From: Bradyrhizobium sp. Ghvi
GTDB taxonomy: Bacteria; Pseudomonadota; Alphaproteobacteria; Rhizobiales; Xanthobacteraceae
Direction: 5' to 3'
Length of the DNA stretch: 64,000 bases
Assembly: GCF_900115265.1 (NCBI RefSeq)
Contig: NZ_FOVU01000008.1
Coordinates: 248,001 to 312,000 of the forward strand
Shown here one piece after another: positions 32,643 to 40,665 of the stretch (positions within the stretch are counted from its first letter, which is position 1; each line of letters opens with the position of its first letter). The notes under the pieces were generated by a model. That model saw only the letters and a list, made by a program, of their open reading frames with translations, made no database searches and was not told the DNA's origin. Both the position numbers and the translations under genes were made by a program.

Positions 32643-33161
32643 ATGGGTGGCTTTTTTCAACGCCAACTTGCCCTTTATGTCGAGTACCATCGCGATCCCC
32701 GGAACACGGCGATGCATGTCGTCGGCATCCTCCTGCTGTTCACGGGCGCCGTGATGCCGCTGACGCTGGTGAAGCTGCCGCTGTTCGGTGGCGAGATCAG
32801 CCTGGCGGCGATCCTGGCCCTGCCGGTTCTGGTCTATTGGCTGCTGCTCGACGTGGCGCTCGGGCTCGGGATTCTGGCCGTTTCCATCGTGCTGTTTTCC
32901 ATCGCGTCGACCGTTGCCGCGCAAGTCAGCATCATGACGATGTGGGCGATTTTCACCGCCTTGGTCGTGCTCGGCCTCGCCGCGCAGACCATCGGCCACA
33001 AGGTTTTTGAGGGGCGCGAGGCCTCGTTGTTCACTTTTCCTTCGCACCTTTTGCTTGGACCCATGTTCGTCATGGCAAAATTATTCATTGCACTGGGTTT
33101 TCGTCGTGACCTTGCCGCGATTCTCGCGCCTCTTCCGACCAACTCCCTTTCAACCCGATAG
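32643..33161 (+). CDS. DUF962/Mpo1-like membrane protein
   Basis: 172 residues from ATG at 32643. The family signatures are present: an N-terminal YVEYHRDPRNTAMHVVG, four membrane helices, and C-terminal QTIGHKVFEGREASLFTFPSHLLLGPMFV. The His residues in these blocks correspond to the iron-binding histidines of yeast Mpo1, a dioxygenase that shortens 2-hydroxy fatty acids by alpha-oxidation; the bacterial members are less well studied. No overlap with the epimerase gene downstream (gap 33 bp), but same strand, so probably co-transcribed with it. An upstream in-frame ATG at 32523 has poor coding character. Confidence 0.85.
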   Translation: MGGFFQRQLALYVEYHRDPRNTAMHVVGILLLFTGAVMPLTLVKLPLFGGEISLAAILALPVLVYWLLLDVALGLGILAVSIVLFSIASTVAAQVSIMTMWAIFTALVVLGLAAQTIGHKVFEGREASLFTFPSHLLLGPMFVMAKLFIALGFRRDLAAILAPLPTNSLSTR

Positions 33162-33194
33162 GCTTCCCGAAGCGGAATAGTAGCAACCTACTTC

Positions 33195-34226
33195 ATGGCT
33201 CTCGTACTGGTTACCGGTGGCAGCGGCTTCATCGGACATCATCTCGTCGAAGCGCTCCGCAGCAGGGAGCAGCGGGTGCGCGTGCTCGACGTGCGACCGC
33301 CGGCCGCACCCTGTGCCGACGTCGACTACGTGACAGGCTCGGTCCTCGACGGCGCCGCGGTCGATGCCGCGCTCGCCGGCGTCGATCAGGTCTATCATCT
33401 CGCCGGCCTGCCAGGGATGTGGGTCGCCAACAAGCAGGACTTCCACGACGTCAATTGTCGCGGCACCGAGATCGTGCTGGCGGCGGCGATGAAGCGCGGC
33501 GTGTCGCGCTTCCTGCACTGCTCGACGGAATCGATCCTGTTCCCCTACGCCAGCCTCAATGGCGTTGCCGCCGAAGAAGCGCTGCAGCCGGCCGATGCGA
33601 TGCCCGGCGCCTATACGCGCTCGAAGTCGCTCGCCGAGCATCACGCCGCGAAAGCGGCAGCGAGCGGTTTCCCGCTCGTGATCGGCACGCCCACCATGCC
33701 GATCGGCGCTGCCGACCACAATCTGACGCCGCCGACGGCGATGCTCTGGTACTTCCTCCAGAAGAAGGTGCAGCCGCATCTCGACTTCCTGGTCAATCTC
33801 GTCGACGTGCGCGACGTCGCCACCGGCCTGGTGCTGACCATGGAACGCGGCCGTATCGGCGAGCGCTACATTCTCGGCGGCGACTGTGTTCCGCTCGGGC
33901 GGATCCTGCGGATGATGTCAGCCATGAGCGGTCGCCGGCAGTTTCCGATCGTCGTGCCCGGCCGGATCGCCGAGCTCTCCGCGATCATGCTCGAGTTCAT
34001 CTCCGACCACGTCACGCGCCGGCCGCCCAACGGCACCGCCGAAGGCGTGCGCATCGCGCTTGCCGCCAGCGACCTTTCCATCGGCAAAGCCCGAAACGAG
34101 CTCGGCTATGCGCCGCGACCGATCGAACCGGTTCTGCGCGAAACCATCACCCATCTGCTCGCCCGCAACGGCCAGCAGCCCACCGGCGCCATCAAGCATC
34201 ACGCGCTGTCCTCGCGCGCGAGCTGA
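33195..34226 (+). CDS. NAD-dependent epimerase/dehydratase (extended SDR)
   Basis: 343 residues. NAD-binding VTGGSGFIGHHLVEAL at 6-21 with the TGxxGxxG motif, the catalytic Ser/Tyr/Lys set (CSTES, YTRSK), and the proline-rich GTPTMPIGAADHNLTPP loop seen in the HpnA/dihydroflavonol-reductase-like branch of sugar epimerases. The substrate is unknown; neighbours do not include hopanoid synthesis genes, so I do not call it hpnA. It sits 28 bp before an isoprenylcysteine-methyltransferase-like gene on the same strand. Confidence 0.88.
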   Translation: MALVLVTGGSGFIGHHLVEALRSREQRVRVLDVRPPAAPCADVDYVTGSVLDGAAVDAALAGVDQVYHLAGLPGMWVANKQDFHDVNCRGTEIVLAAAMKRGVSRFLHCSTESILFPYASLNGVAAEEALQPADAMPGAYTRSKSLAEHHAAKAAASGFPLVIGTPTMPIGAADHNLTPPTAMLWYFLQKKVQPHLDFLVNLVDVRDVATGLVLTMERGRIGERYILGGDCVPLGRILRMMSAMSGRRQFPIVVPGRIAELSAIMLEFISDHVTRRPPNGTAEGVRIALAASDLSIGKARNELGYAPRPIEPVLRETITHLLARNGQQPTGAIKHHALSSRAS

Positions 34227-34254
34227 AGCCGCCGCCCAAACGCAAAGAACCTTC

Positions 34255-34881
34255 ATGTCCTTCGATTTCAGCAAGCTTCTTTCTGTCGCCTGGGGCGGCT
34301 GGACCACGACCTGGCCGACCGAACTCCTGGCCCTGATCTGGCTTGCCTTTCTCGCCAGCTGGGTGGGCGCCTCGTTCTGGCAGGGGCAGACCAAGAAGCA
34401 GGTCATGACGCTGGAGTCGCAGCGCTATCGCTTGCCGATCCTGATTGGCGGCATCCTCTACACGCCGTTCATTGCGCAGATCCTGGGCTGGAAGCCGCTC
34501 TGGGTGCTCGGCAACACCGGTATCGCCCTCGCCGCGCTCCTCTCGGTCGCCGGCATCGCCTTCGCCTGGTGGGGCCGGCTGCATCTCGGGAAGTTCTGGT
34601 CCAACACCATCACCCACAAGGAAGACCACCGCGTCATCGACACCGGCCCCTACGGCCTCGTGCGCCACCCGATCTACACCGGCCTGATCTTCGGCATGCT
34701 GGTCACCGGCATCGCGATCGGCCTGGTCACGACGATCCTGGGCGCCATCCTGATCTCGCTCGGCATGTGGCAGAAGGGTCGGATGGAGGAGGTGTTCCTG
34801 TCGAAAGAGCTCGGCGAAGACGCCTACGGCGCCTATTGCCGCCGCGTGCCGATGATCATCCCGTTCACGTCGCCGCGGTGA
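34255..34881 (+). CDS. Isoprenylcysteine carboxyl methyltransferase (ICMT)-like membrane protein
   Basis: 208 residues from ATG at 34255, with about five membrane helices. The C-terminal half carries the ICMT/PEMT signature DTGPYGLVRHPIYTGLIFGM followed by a conserved E near the end (EEVFLSKELGEDAYGAYCRRV), the SAM-binding arrangement of this family. Bacterial members methylate small or lipid substrates rather than prenylated proteins; the substrate here is unknown. Likely co-transcribed with the epimerase upstream. Confidence 0.85.
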   Translation: MSFDFSKLLSVAWGGWTTTWPTELLALIWLAFLASWVGASFWQGQTKKQVMTLESQRYRLPILIGGILYTPFIAQILGWKPLWVLGNTGIALAALLSVAGIAFAWWGRLHLGKFWSNTITHKEDHRVIDTGPYGLVRHPIYTGLIFGMLVTGIAIGLVTTILGAILISLGMWQKGRMEEVFLSKELGEDAYGAYCRRVPMIIPFTSPR

Positions 34882-34944
34882 GCGGGGCCTTATCTCCTGT
34901 TCCCATGGGGCGCGTTGAGCCCCATGGCTCGCGCCTCCAGCGAC

Positions 34945-34959
34945 AATGGCTTCGCCATT
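34945..34959. repeat. Small hairpin AATGGC-TTC-GCCATT in intergenic repeat
   Basis: Six-base arms with a 3-nt loop, followed by a GGGGATGACGGG tail resembling the ends of the other GGAATGACGG repeats in this window. It is 64 bp after the ICMT-like gene and may help terminate it. Confidence 0.4.
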
Positions 34960-35099
34960 GCGCGGGGATGACGGGTCGAGAACTCCCCATGCAAATTCGA
35001 TCGGCTGCCATTCCCAGGGAATAGGCCGCATCAGCGTGCCGCACAGGTTGACGTCTGCCCCGTCAGCCAGTTGGATGCGCGCGCAAACAGGGGCTTCGC

Positions 35100-36404
35100 A
35101 TGACCTTTTCCAGCATCTTCGCGCAATTCGTCGCGGTTCTCGGCGGCATCGCGCTGCAATGGCGGAAGCTGACGGGCACCGAGCCGGTACCGGCCTGGGG
35201 CCAGACGCCCGCCATTCCCGAGGCGAAGCCGCAAGGCGCGATCCCGACCCTGAAGATGCCGACTGCGCGCGGCTGGAGCCAAGGGCAGAAGCCGACGGTC
35301 GCGGCCGGGCTCAAGGTGAACGCATTCGCGACCGGGCTCGACCATCCGCGCTGGATCGAGGTGCTACCCAATGGCGACGTGCTGATCGCGGAGGCGACAC
35401 AGATCGCGGGGCCCCCGCGCAGCGTGTTTCACTACGCCATGCAGGCGACGATGCGCCGCGCCGCGGCGCTCGGCGTCTCCGCCAACCGCATCACGCTGCT
35501 GCGCGACAAGGACGGTGACGGCGTTGCGGAAGTCCGCGGCGCGTTCATGGAAAATCTCAACCAGCCGTTCGGCATGGCGCTGGTCGGCAACACTTTTTAC
35601 GTCGGCAACACCGACGGCGTGATGGCATTTCCGTACGTCGCAAATGCCGACCGCATCACGGCACCGGGCAAGCGGCTCACCACGTTCAAGCCGAGCGGCC
35701 ACTGGACGCGCAGCCTGCTTGCAAGCCCGGACGGCAAGAAGCTCTATGCAGGTGTCGGCTCGCTGAGCAACATCGCCGAGATGGGCATGGAAGTCGAGGA
35801 GGGCCGCGCCGCAATCTACGAGCTCGATCTCGTTGCCGGCACGCACCGCATTTTCGGCGCCGGCTTGCGCAACCCGGTCGGCCTTGCGTGGGAGCCGACC
35901 ACGGGCGTGCTCTGGACCGTCGTCAACGAACGCGACGGGCTCGGCGACGAGACGCCGCCGGATTATCTCACCTCGGTGCGCGACGGCGGCTTCTACGGCT
36001 GGCCCTATTGCTACTGGGGCAAGACGGTCGACGACCGCGTGCCGCAGGATCCGGCGATGGTCGCGAAAGCGCTCCAGCCGGACTACGCGCTCGGCGGTCA
36101 CACCGCTTCGCTTGGCCTGTGCTGGATGCCCGCAGGCACCCTGCCCGGCTTCGGCGACGGCATGGTGATCGGCCAGCACGGCTCGTGGAATCGCAGCAAG
36201 CTGTCCGGCTACAAGCTGGTGTTCGTCCCGTTCGACAACGGCAAGCCGTCCGGCCCCTCGCGCGACATCCTGTCGGGCTTCCTGTCTCCGGACGAGAAGG
36301 AATCCTACGGCCGCCCGGTCGGCGTCGTGATCGGCCCCGACAAGAAGTCGCTGCTGATGGCCGACGACGTCGGCAACGTGATCTGGCGCGTGACGGGGGC
36401 GTAA
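35100..36404 (+). CDS. PQQ-type sorbosone/glucose dehydrogenase family protein
   Basis: 434 residues. A weak N-terminal hydrophobic segment (FSSIFAQFVAVLGGIAL) suggests membrane anchoring or export. The rest is a beta-propeller of the glucose/sorbosone dehydrogenase family: VNAFATGLDHPRWIEVLPNGDVLIAE, NLNQPFGMALVGNTFYVGNTDG, FGAGLRNPVGLAWEPTTG, and GFYGWPYCYWG. Such enzymes oxidise sugars with PQQ in the periplasm, though some members lack activity. No pqq genes are nearby. It starts 76 bp after the small hairpin region and stands alone. Confidence 0.88.
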   Translation: MTFSSIFAQFVAVLGGIALQWRKLTGTEPVPAWGQTPAIPEAKPQGAIPTLKMPTARGWSQGQKPTVAAGLKVNAFATGLDHPRWIEVLPNGDVLIAEATQIAGPPRSVFHYAMQATMRRAAALGVSANRITLLRDKDGDGVAEVRGAFMENLNQPFGMALVGNTFYVGNTDGVMAFPYVANADRITAPGKRLTTFKPSGHWTRSLLASPDGKKLYAGVGSLSNIAEMGMEVEEGRAAIYELDLVAGTHRIFGAGLRNPVGLAWEPTTGVLWTVVNERDGLGDETPPDYLTSVRDGGFYGWPYCYWGKTVDDRVPQDPAMVAKALQPDYALGGHTASLGLCWMPAGTLPGFGDGMVIGQHGSWNRSKLSGYKLVFVPFDNGKPSGPSRDILSGFLSPDEKESYGRPVGVVIGPDKKSLLMADDVGNVIWRVTGA

Positions 36405-36487
36405 ATTGAGGTAGGCGCTCCGGGCTCGCTGCACCTCTCCCGCTCGCGAGCGCACCGGTGTCCGGGCTAACGAAGTCTCACGCCAAG

Positions 36488-37312
36488 TCACGTCCCCACA
36501 CAGAGCGTCGCCCGCTGCTTGCGCAGCAGCGCGATCACGGACAGCGCGGTGATCAGCCCCGTCTTTGGATTCTCGGACGGCATGTTCTCGATGCCCATCG
36601 AGAACCGCGCCGAGTCCGCCTCGACCTCGATGCGATGAACATTGCGCGTTACGGTAGGGTCGGCCCAAACCTGGATCCGGGTACGATCGGGCCCGATCCC
36701 CGCCAGCGACAGCGCAACCGCGACGTTGACGTTGGCCGGAAAGCCCTTCGCCGCATCGCGCGCGCTGCCCTCGAACAGTTTCAGCGGTTCGCGCAGATTG
36801 TCGATGTCGATGTTGTTCTGAACGATGAACGGCGCGCCCTTGAGTCCGTCGATCGGCTTGCGCGTCACCATCTTCACCGAATGGATGGTGCCGACAGCTG
36901 CGGCGTTGACGGCATCCAGCCCGATCAGCGCGCCTGTCGGCACGAGGATGCGGCCGCCATTGGCGCGGGCGAGATCAACCAGATCGTAATTGTCGAGCAG
37001 CCCACCGACGCTGACGACGACCGCTGACCTGCCGCGCTTGACCGCGGGCTCCACGATCGCGCGCAATTGGCTGCTCGGGGCGCATTCCACCACGATGTCG
37101 GCGGCGTCGCCGAGCTGTTCGATCGGCAGGATTTGCGGTTGATGGCGCAGGGCGTTGATGAACGTCTGATGCTTGGCGGGATCGCGCACCGCGACAGCCG
37201 ACAGCGTCAACCCTTCGATGCCCTGATCGAGCGCGGTGGCAACCTTGCTGCCGATCGAACCTAGCCCTGCAATGGCCACCCGCAATTCGCTCGAAGCTTT
37301 CTGATCCGCCAT
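36488..37312 (-). CDS. L-aspartate dehydrogenase (NadX-like)
   Basis: About 274 residues from ATG at 37312. N-terminal Rossmann motif VAIAGLGSIGSKVATAL; central VPTGALIGLDAVNAAAVG; active-site region FPANVNVAVALSLAGIGPD and the catalytic His in RNVHRIEVEA; ENPKTG near the end. This is the layout of L-aspartate dehydrogenase, which makes iminoaspartate or oxaloacetate with NAD(P). No nadA/nadC genes are adjacent, so a catabolic role is as likely as NAD synthesis. An ATG at 37315 and a GTG at 37354 are alternatives; the GTG overlaps the LysR stop as GTGA. It directly follows the LysR gene on the same strand. Confidence 0.87.
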   Translation of the reverse strand: MADQKASSELRVAIAGLGSIGSKVATALDQGIEGLTLSAVAVRDPAKHQTFINALRHQPQILPIEQLGDAADIVVECAPSSQLRAIVEPAVKRGRSAVVVSVGGLLDNYDLVDLARANGGRILVPTGALIGLDAVNAAAVGTIHSVKMVTRKPIDGLKGAPFIVQNNIDIDNLREPLKLFEGSARDAAKGFPANVNVAVALSLAGIGPDRTRIQVWADPTVTRNVHRIEVEADSARFSMGIENMPSENPKTGLITALSVIALLRKQRATLCVGT

Positions 37313-37350
37313 CATATCCCGCCGTTTGTCCGAGCCAATGTCATAGCCGC

Positions 37351-38268
37351 TCACGCCTCCCGCGCATAGCCACGCAGGCGCGCCTCCAGCACCGCCAGCA
37401 TGGCATCGCGAGCCGGATCGCGCGAACCGCGCAGCCAGGCCGCAGCCAGCGGCAGCCGGCCGACGGGACCGCTCTGCTTGGGACGGAGCGGCACGAAGCG
37501 CACGCCCGTGACCGCCATCCGTGTGGTCCAGCGCGGCACGATGGCAGCGCCGAGCTTCGCGGCGACCAGGTTAATGATGGTCTGCTTCTCGTCGGCAACC
37601 TGAACGATGCGCGGCGTCAGCCCGGCCTGCTCGAACAGCTTGACCGTGAGGTCGTGGCTGTGCGGCCGCGAGCGTCGGTCGGGCACCAGCATCGCTTCGT
37701 CCGCGATGTCCGCCAGCACGATCGATTTCCGCGAGGCGAGCACGTGGTGCTGCGGAAACGCCACGATCGCGGTCTCCTGGAGCAACGGGCGAAACTCGAG
37801 CCGCTTGTGCGGTCGGTCGGGCGGTCGGACGAAGGCAAGATCGAGCGCGCCGGTCAGGATCTTTGGCAGCAACCTGACGGTCTTGTCCTCCACGAGCTGG
37901 ACGGAGATCTCGGGATGCCTGCTGCGGAAGTCGCGCAAGAGCGGCGGTAGCAGGCCCGCTGCGGCGCTGTCGATGGCACCGATCCGCAGCCGCCGCGCCG
38001 CGCCTGCGCGCGAGCGGTTCCGTAAGTTGCTCTCGACAGCTTCGACCTTGGCAAGGATGGCGCGGGCGTCACGCAGCAGCGTCGCGCCGTCCTCGGTGAG
38101 CGAAACGGCGCGGGTCGTGCGCGCAAACAGCCGCGTGCCCAGATCCTCTTCCAGCAGCCTGATCTGGCGCCCGAGCGCGGACGGCAGCATCTGGAGATGC
38201 TGCGCGGCGCGGCCGAAATGCAGCTGCTCGGCCGCCGCCACGAAGCATCGTAACTGATGCAATTCCAT
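37351..38268 (-). CDS. LysR family transcriptional regulator
   Basis: 305 residues. HTH: MELHQLRCFVAAAEQLHFGRAAQ, SALGRQIRLLEEDLG, LFARTTRAVSLTEDG; effector domain from about 90 (RRLRIGAIDSAAAGLLPPLL). The 3' end nearly overlaps the aspartate dehydrogenase gene, so the two form an operon. It is divergent from the tartrate/malate dehydrogenase gene; in E. coli the LysR protein DmlR sits divergent from the related dmlA, which supports a role in controlling that gene (analogy, not proof). Confidence 0.92.
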   Translation of the reverse strand: MELHQLRCFVAAAEQLHFGRAAQHLQMLPSALGRQIRLLEEDLGTRLFARTTRAVSLTEDGATLLRDARAILAKVEAVESNLRNRSRAGAARRLRIGAIDSAAAGLLPPLLRDFRSRHPEISVQLVEDKTVRLLPKILTGALDLAFVRPPDRPHKRLEFRPLLQETAIVAFPQHHVLASRKSIVLADIADEAMLVPDRRSRPHSHDLTVKLFEQAGLTPRIVQVADEKQTIINLVAAKLGAAIVPRWTTRMAVTGVRFVPLRPKQSGPVGRLPLAAAWLRGSRDPARDAMLAVLEARLRGYAREA

Positions 38269-38296
38269 TCAAAAGTCCCTCTCGCCTACACGCAGT

Positions 38297-38380
38297 CGTC
38301 ATGCCCGGGCTTGTCCCGGGCATCCACGTTTTTGCGGAGCGGGAAAGGCGTGGATGGCCGGGTCAAGCCCGGCCATGACG
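38297..38380. repeat. Imperfect inverted repeat with palindromic 32-bp arms
   Basis: Two 32-bp arms, 38297-38328 and 38349-38380, match as inverted copies except for three positions, with a 20-bp spacer. Each arm is itself nearly palindromic around CCCGGGCTTGTCCCGGG or CCGGGTCAAGCCCGG. This CGTCATGCCCGGGCTTG type of repeat is, to my knowledge, abundant in Bradyrhizobium and Rhodopseudomonas genomes. It lies in the promoter region between the divergent LysR and tartrate dehydrogenase genes. Confidence 0.8.
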
Positions 38381-38518
38381 TCGGGGTAATTATATCATTT
38401 CTTTGTATAAACCAGCGGCGATTGAACTCGCTTTCCCGCTCCGCATAGACTCATCGGCGCGGCGGCCGCCAGATCCACCGGACGGCCGCCGCTTTGATCT
38501 TTCAAACGGAGTCCTCCC

Positions 38519-39592
38519 ATGCGCACCCATTCGATCGCAGCCATCCCCGCCGACGGCATCGGCCCCGAGGTCATCTCGGCCGGCGTGCGCGTGCTGGAAG
38601 CGCTGGCCAAGCGCAGCGGCGACCTCGCCTTCAACGTCAAAACGTTCGACTGGGGCTCGGACTATTACAAAAAGCACGGCGTGATGATGCCGGCCGATGG
38701 CCTCGCCGAGCTCAAGAAGTTCGACGCGATCTATTTCGGAGCGGTCGGCGCCCCTGACGTGCCCGATCACATCACGCTGTGGGGCTTGCGGCTACCGATC
38801 TGCCAGGGCTTTGACCAATATGCCAATGTGCGGCCGACCAAGATCCTGCCGGGTGTCGCCTCGCCGCTGCGCAATGTCGGCGTCGGCGATCTCGACTGGG
38901 TGATCGTGCGCGAGAATTCGGAAGGCGAATATGCAGGGATGGGCGGCCGCGCGCACAAGGGCCTGCCGGAAGAGGTCGGCACGGAAGTCGCGGTGTTCAC
39001 CCGCGTCGGCGTCAGCAGGATCATGCGCTATGCCTTCCAGCTGGCGCAGTCGCGCCCGCGCAAATTCCTGACCGTGGTGACAAAGTCGAACGCGCAGCGC
39101 CACGGCATGGTGATGTGGGACGAGATCGCCGCCGAGGTCGCGACCGAATTCCCCGACGTGACCTGGGACAAGATGCTGGTCGACGCCATGACGGTGCGCA
39201 TGACACTGCATCCGAAGAGCCTCGATACCATTGTGGCGACCAACCTGCATGCCGACATCCTCTCCGACCTCGCCGGCGCGCTGGCCGGCAGCCTCGGCGT
39301 GGCGCCGACCGGCAACATCGATCCGCAGCGCCGCTTCCCCTCGATGTTCGAGCCGATCCACGGCTCGGCCTTCGACATCACCGGCAAGGGCATCGCCAAC
39401 CCGGTCGCGACGTTCTGGACCGGCGCGCAGATGCTCGAGCATCTCGGCGAGAAAGATGCGGCCGCGCGGCTGATGAAGGCGGTCGAGCAGGTCTGCGCGG
39501 CCGGCGTGCTGACGCCTGATGTGGGCGGCAAGGCGACGACCAAGGACGTCACCGATGCCGTGATCGACGCGATCCACGGCTCGAACGTCTGA
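38519..39592 (+). CDS. ttuC: Tartrate dehydrogenase / D-malate dehydrogenase (decarboxylating)
   Basis: 357 residues of the isocitrate/isopropylmalate dehydrogenase family. AIPADGIGPEVI at the start; the substrate Arg set in NVRPTKI and IVRENSEGEYAGMGG; catalytic Lys/Tyr in RYAFQLAQSRPRK and VTKSNAQRHGM; metal Asp in NLHADILSDLAGALAG; and the FEPIHGSAFDITGKGIANP loop. The ERENSEGEYAG form and lack of leucine-biosynthesis neighbours favour tartrate/D-malate dehydrogenase (TtuC/DmlA) over LeuB. A GGAG lies ahead of the ATG. Probably regulated by the divergent LysR. Confidence 0.88.
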   Translation: MRTHSIAAIPADGIGPEVISAGVRVLEALAKRSGDLAFNVKTFDWGSDYYKKHGVMMPADGLAELKKFDAIYFGAVGAPDVPDHITLWGLRLPICQGFDQYANVRPTKILPGVASPLRNVGVGDLDWVIVRENSEGEYAGMGGRAHKGLPEEVGTEVAVFTRVGVSRIMRYAFQLAQSRPRKFLTVVTKSNAQRHGMVMWDEIAAEVATEFPDVTWDKMLVDAMTVRMTLHPKSLDTIVATNLHADILSDLAGALAGSLGVAPTGNIDPQRRFPSMFEPIHGSAFDITGKGIANPVATFWTGAQMLEHLGEKDAAARLMKAVEQVCAAGVLTPDVGGKATTKDVTDAVIDAIHGSNV

Positions 39593-39599
39593 GCAAAAC

Positions 39600-40559
39600 C
39601 TACTTCTTCCGCCCCGAAGTTGCCGCCGGTGGCGGCACCGCCATCGCAGCTGCGGCCGCAGGCTCCGGCGGCGTCAGGTGCCGCGGCACGATGAGCGACT
39701 GCCCCGTGGTGAGCGTTGCGTTTTCGGGCAGCGAGTTGCTTTGCGCGATCGCCCAGACCGGCACGCGATTGGCTGCGGCGATGCTCTCCATCGTATCTCC
39801 CGCACGTACCGGCAAACGCACGCCGCTGTCCCACAACTCGACCAGCGTATCGGCCGGCAGGACATAGCGCAGCGGCACCGCATCGGCCTCGGTCTGCGGC
39901 GATATGCGCGGCAGTTGCGTCACCATCTCGACGATCTGACGATGGATGTCGTCGGACTTCTCGATGTTGATATGACTGACGCGGCTGTTCTCCTTCAGAT
40001 CGTAGCTCGCGTAATGGCCGCGGAAGCCGGGCAGGGCCACGACGTCGCCGCCGCCGAGCACGCTGTCGGAGAGGAAGATGTTGATGAAGCGTTCGACATT
40101 GAGCGGCACGTCATCGGTCGCATGGGCGGGGTCGATGGTGATGACGAGGCTGATCGGAATGTTCTCCTTGGCCGCCATCTCCGAGATGATCACCGAGCAC
40201 AGCCCGCCCATGGAATGGCCGATCAGCACGATCGGCGCCGGGCTCTCCTTGTAGCTGGCGATGGCGCGATTGCCGATCAGCCGGCACAAGGTGAATTCGT
40301 AGACGTCGGCCGAAAAGCCGGCCTTGGTCAGCTTCTCGCTGAGCCGGTCAATGCCGGTCGAGAAGATCGGCCCCATGGCGCCGCGGAACAGGTAGATCTT
40401 CGGCGGCGGCAGCGGCTCGAATGGCGGAGCGGGAGGTGGCGGCGCCACGGTGGTCACCGCCGCGCGCTTCGACTTGGCAGGCGAAGCTGCAGCCAATCCG
40501 GGGGTCAAGGCGAGCAGCGCAACCGCCGCCCACACCACAAGTCGCCTTGGATCAGACAT
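39600..40559 (-). CDS. Exported lipase-like alpha/beta hydrolase with C-terminal LysM domain
   Basis: About 319 residues from ATG at 40559 (a GTG at 40577 is possible). Signal peptide (RRLVVWAAVALLALTPGLAAA), a Pro-rich linker, then KIYLFRGAMGPIFSTGIDRLSEKL and the nucleophile elbow GHSMGGL, Asp in TIDPAH, and His likely in SHINIEKSDD. A LysM repeat at about 242-300 (VRAGDTMESIAAANRVPVWAIAQ ... GQSLIVPRHL) suggests peptidoglycan attachment. The partner gene at 40666 is related in the core and in RGxxxxxFSxGxD, so the two look like a duplication. No lid or disulfides visible. Confidence 0.8.
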   Translation of the reverse strand: MSDPRRLVVWAAVALLALTPGLAAASPAKSKRAAVTTVAPPPPAPPFEPLPPPKIYLFRGAMGPIFSTGIDRLSEKLTKAGFSADVYEFTLCRLIGNRAIASYKESPAPIVLIGHSMGGLCSVIISEMAAKENIPISLVITIDPAHATDDVPLNVERFINIFLSDSVLGGGDVVALPGFRGHYASYDLKENSRVSHINIEKSDDIHRQIVEMVTQLPRISPQTEADAVPLRYVLPADTLVELWDSGVRLPVRAGDTMESIAAANRVPVWAIAQSNSLPENATLTTGQSLIVPRHLTPPEPAAAAAMAVPPPAATSGRKK

Positions 40560-40665
40560 CAAGTCCCGCAGTCTCACGAGGGCAAGCGCCCTCCACCGCG
40601 GCGCTTAATGACCGCCGATTGGGTGGAATTTGGGGCACGGACCTGATCCGGCGCCGCGCGCCGCT

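Noticed and set aside
33195..34226. Hopanoid-associated epimerase HpnA
   Set aside because: The protein is in a similar SDR branch, but there are no hopanoid synthesis genes close by and no diagnostic residues that I could name.
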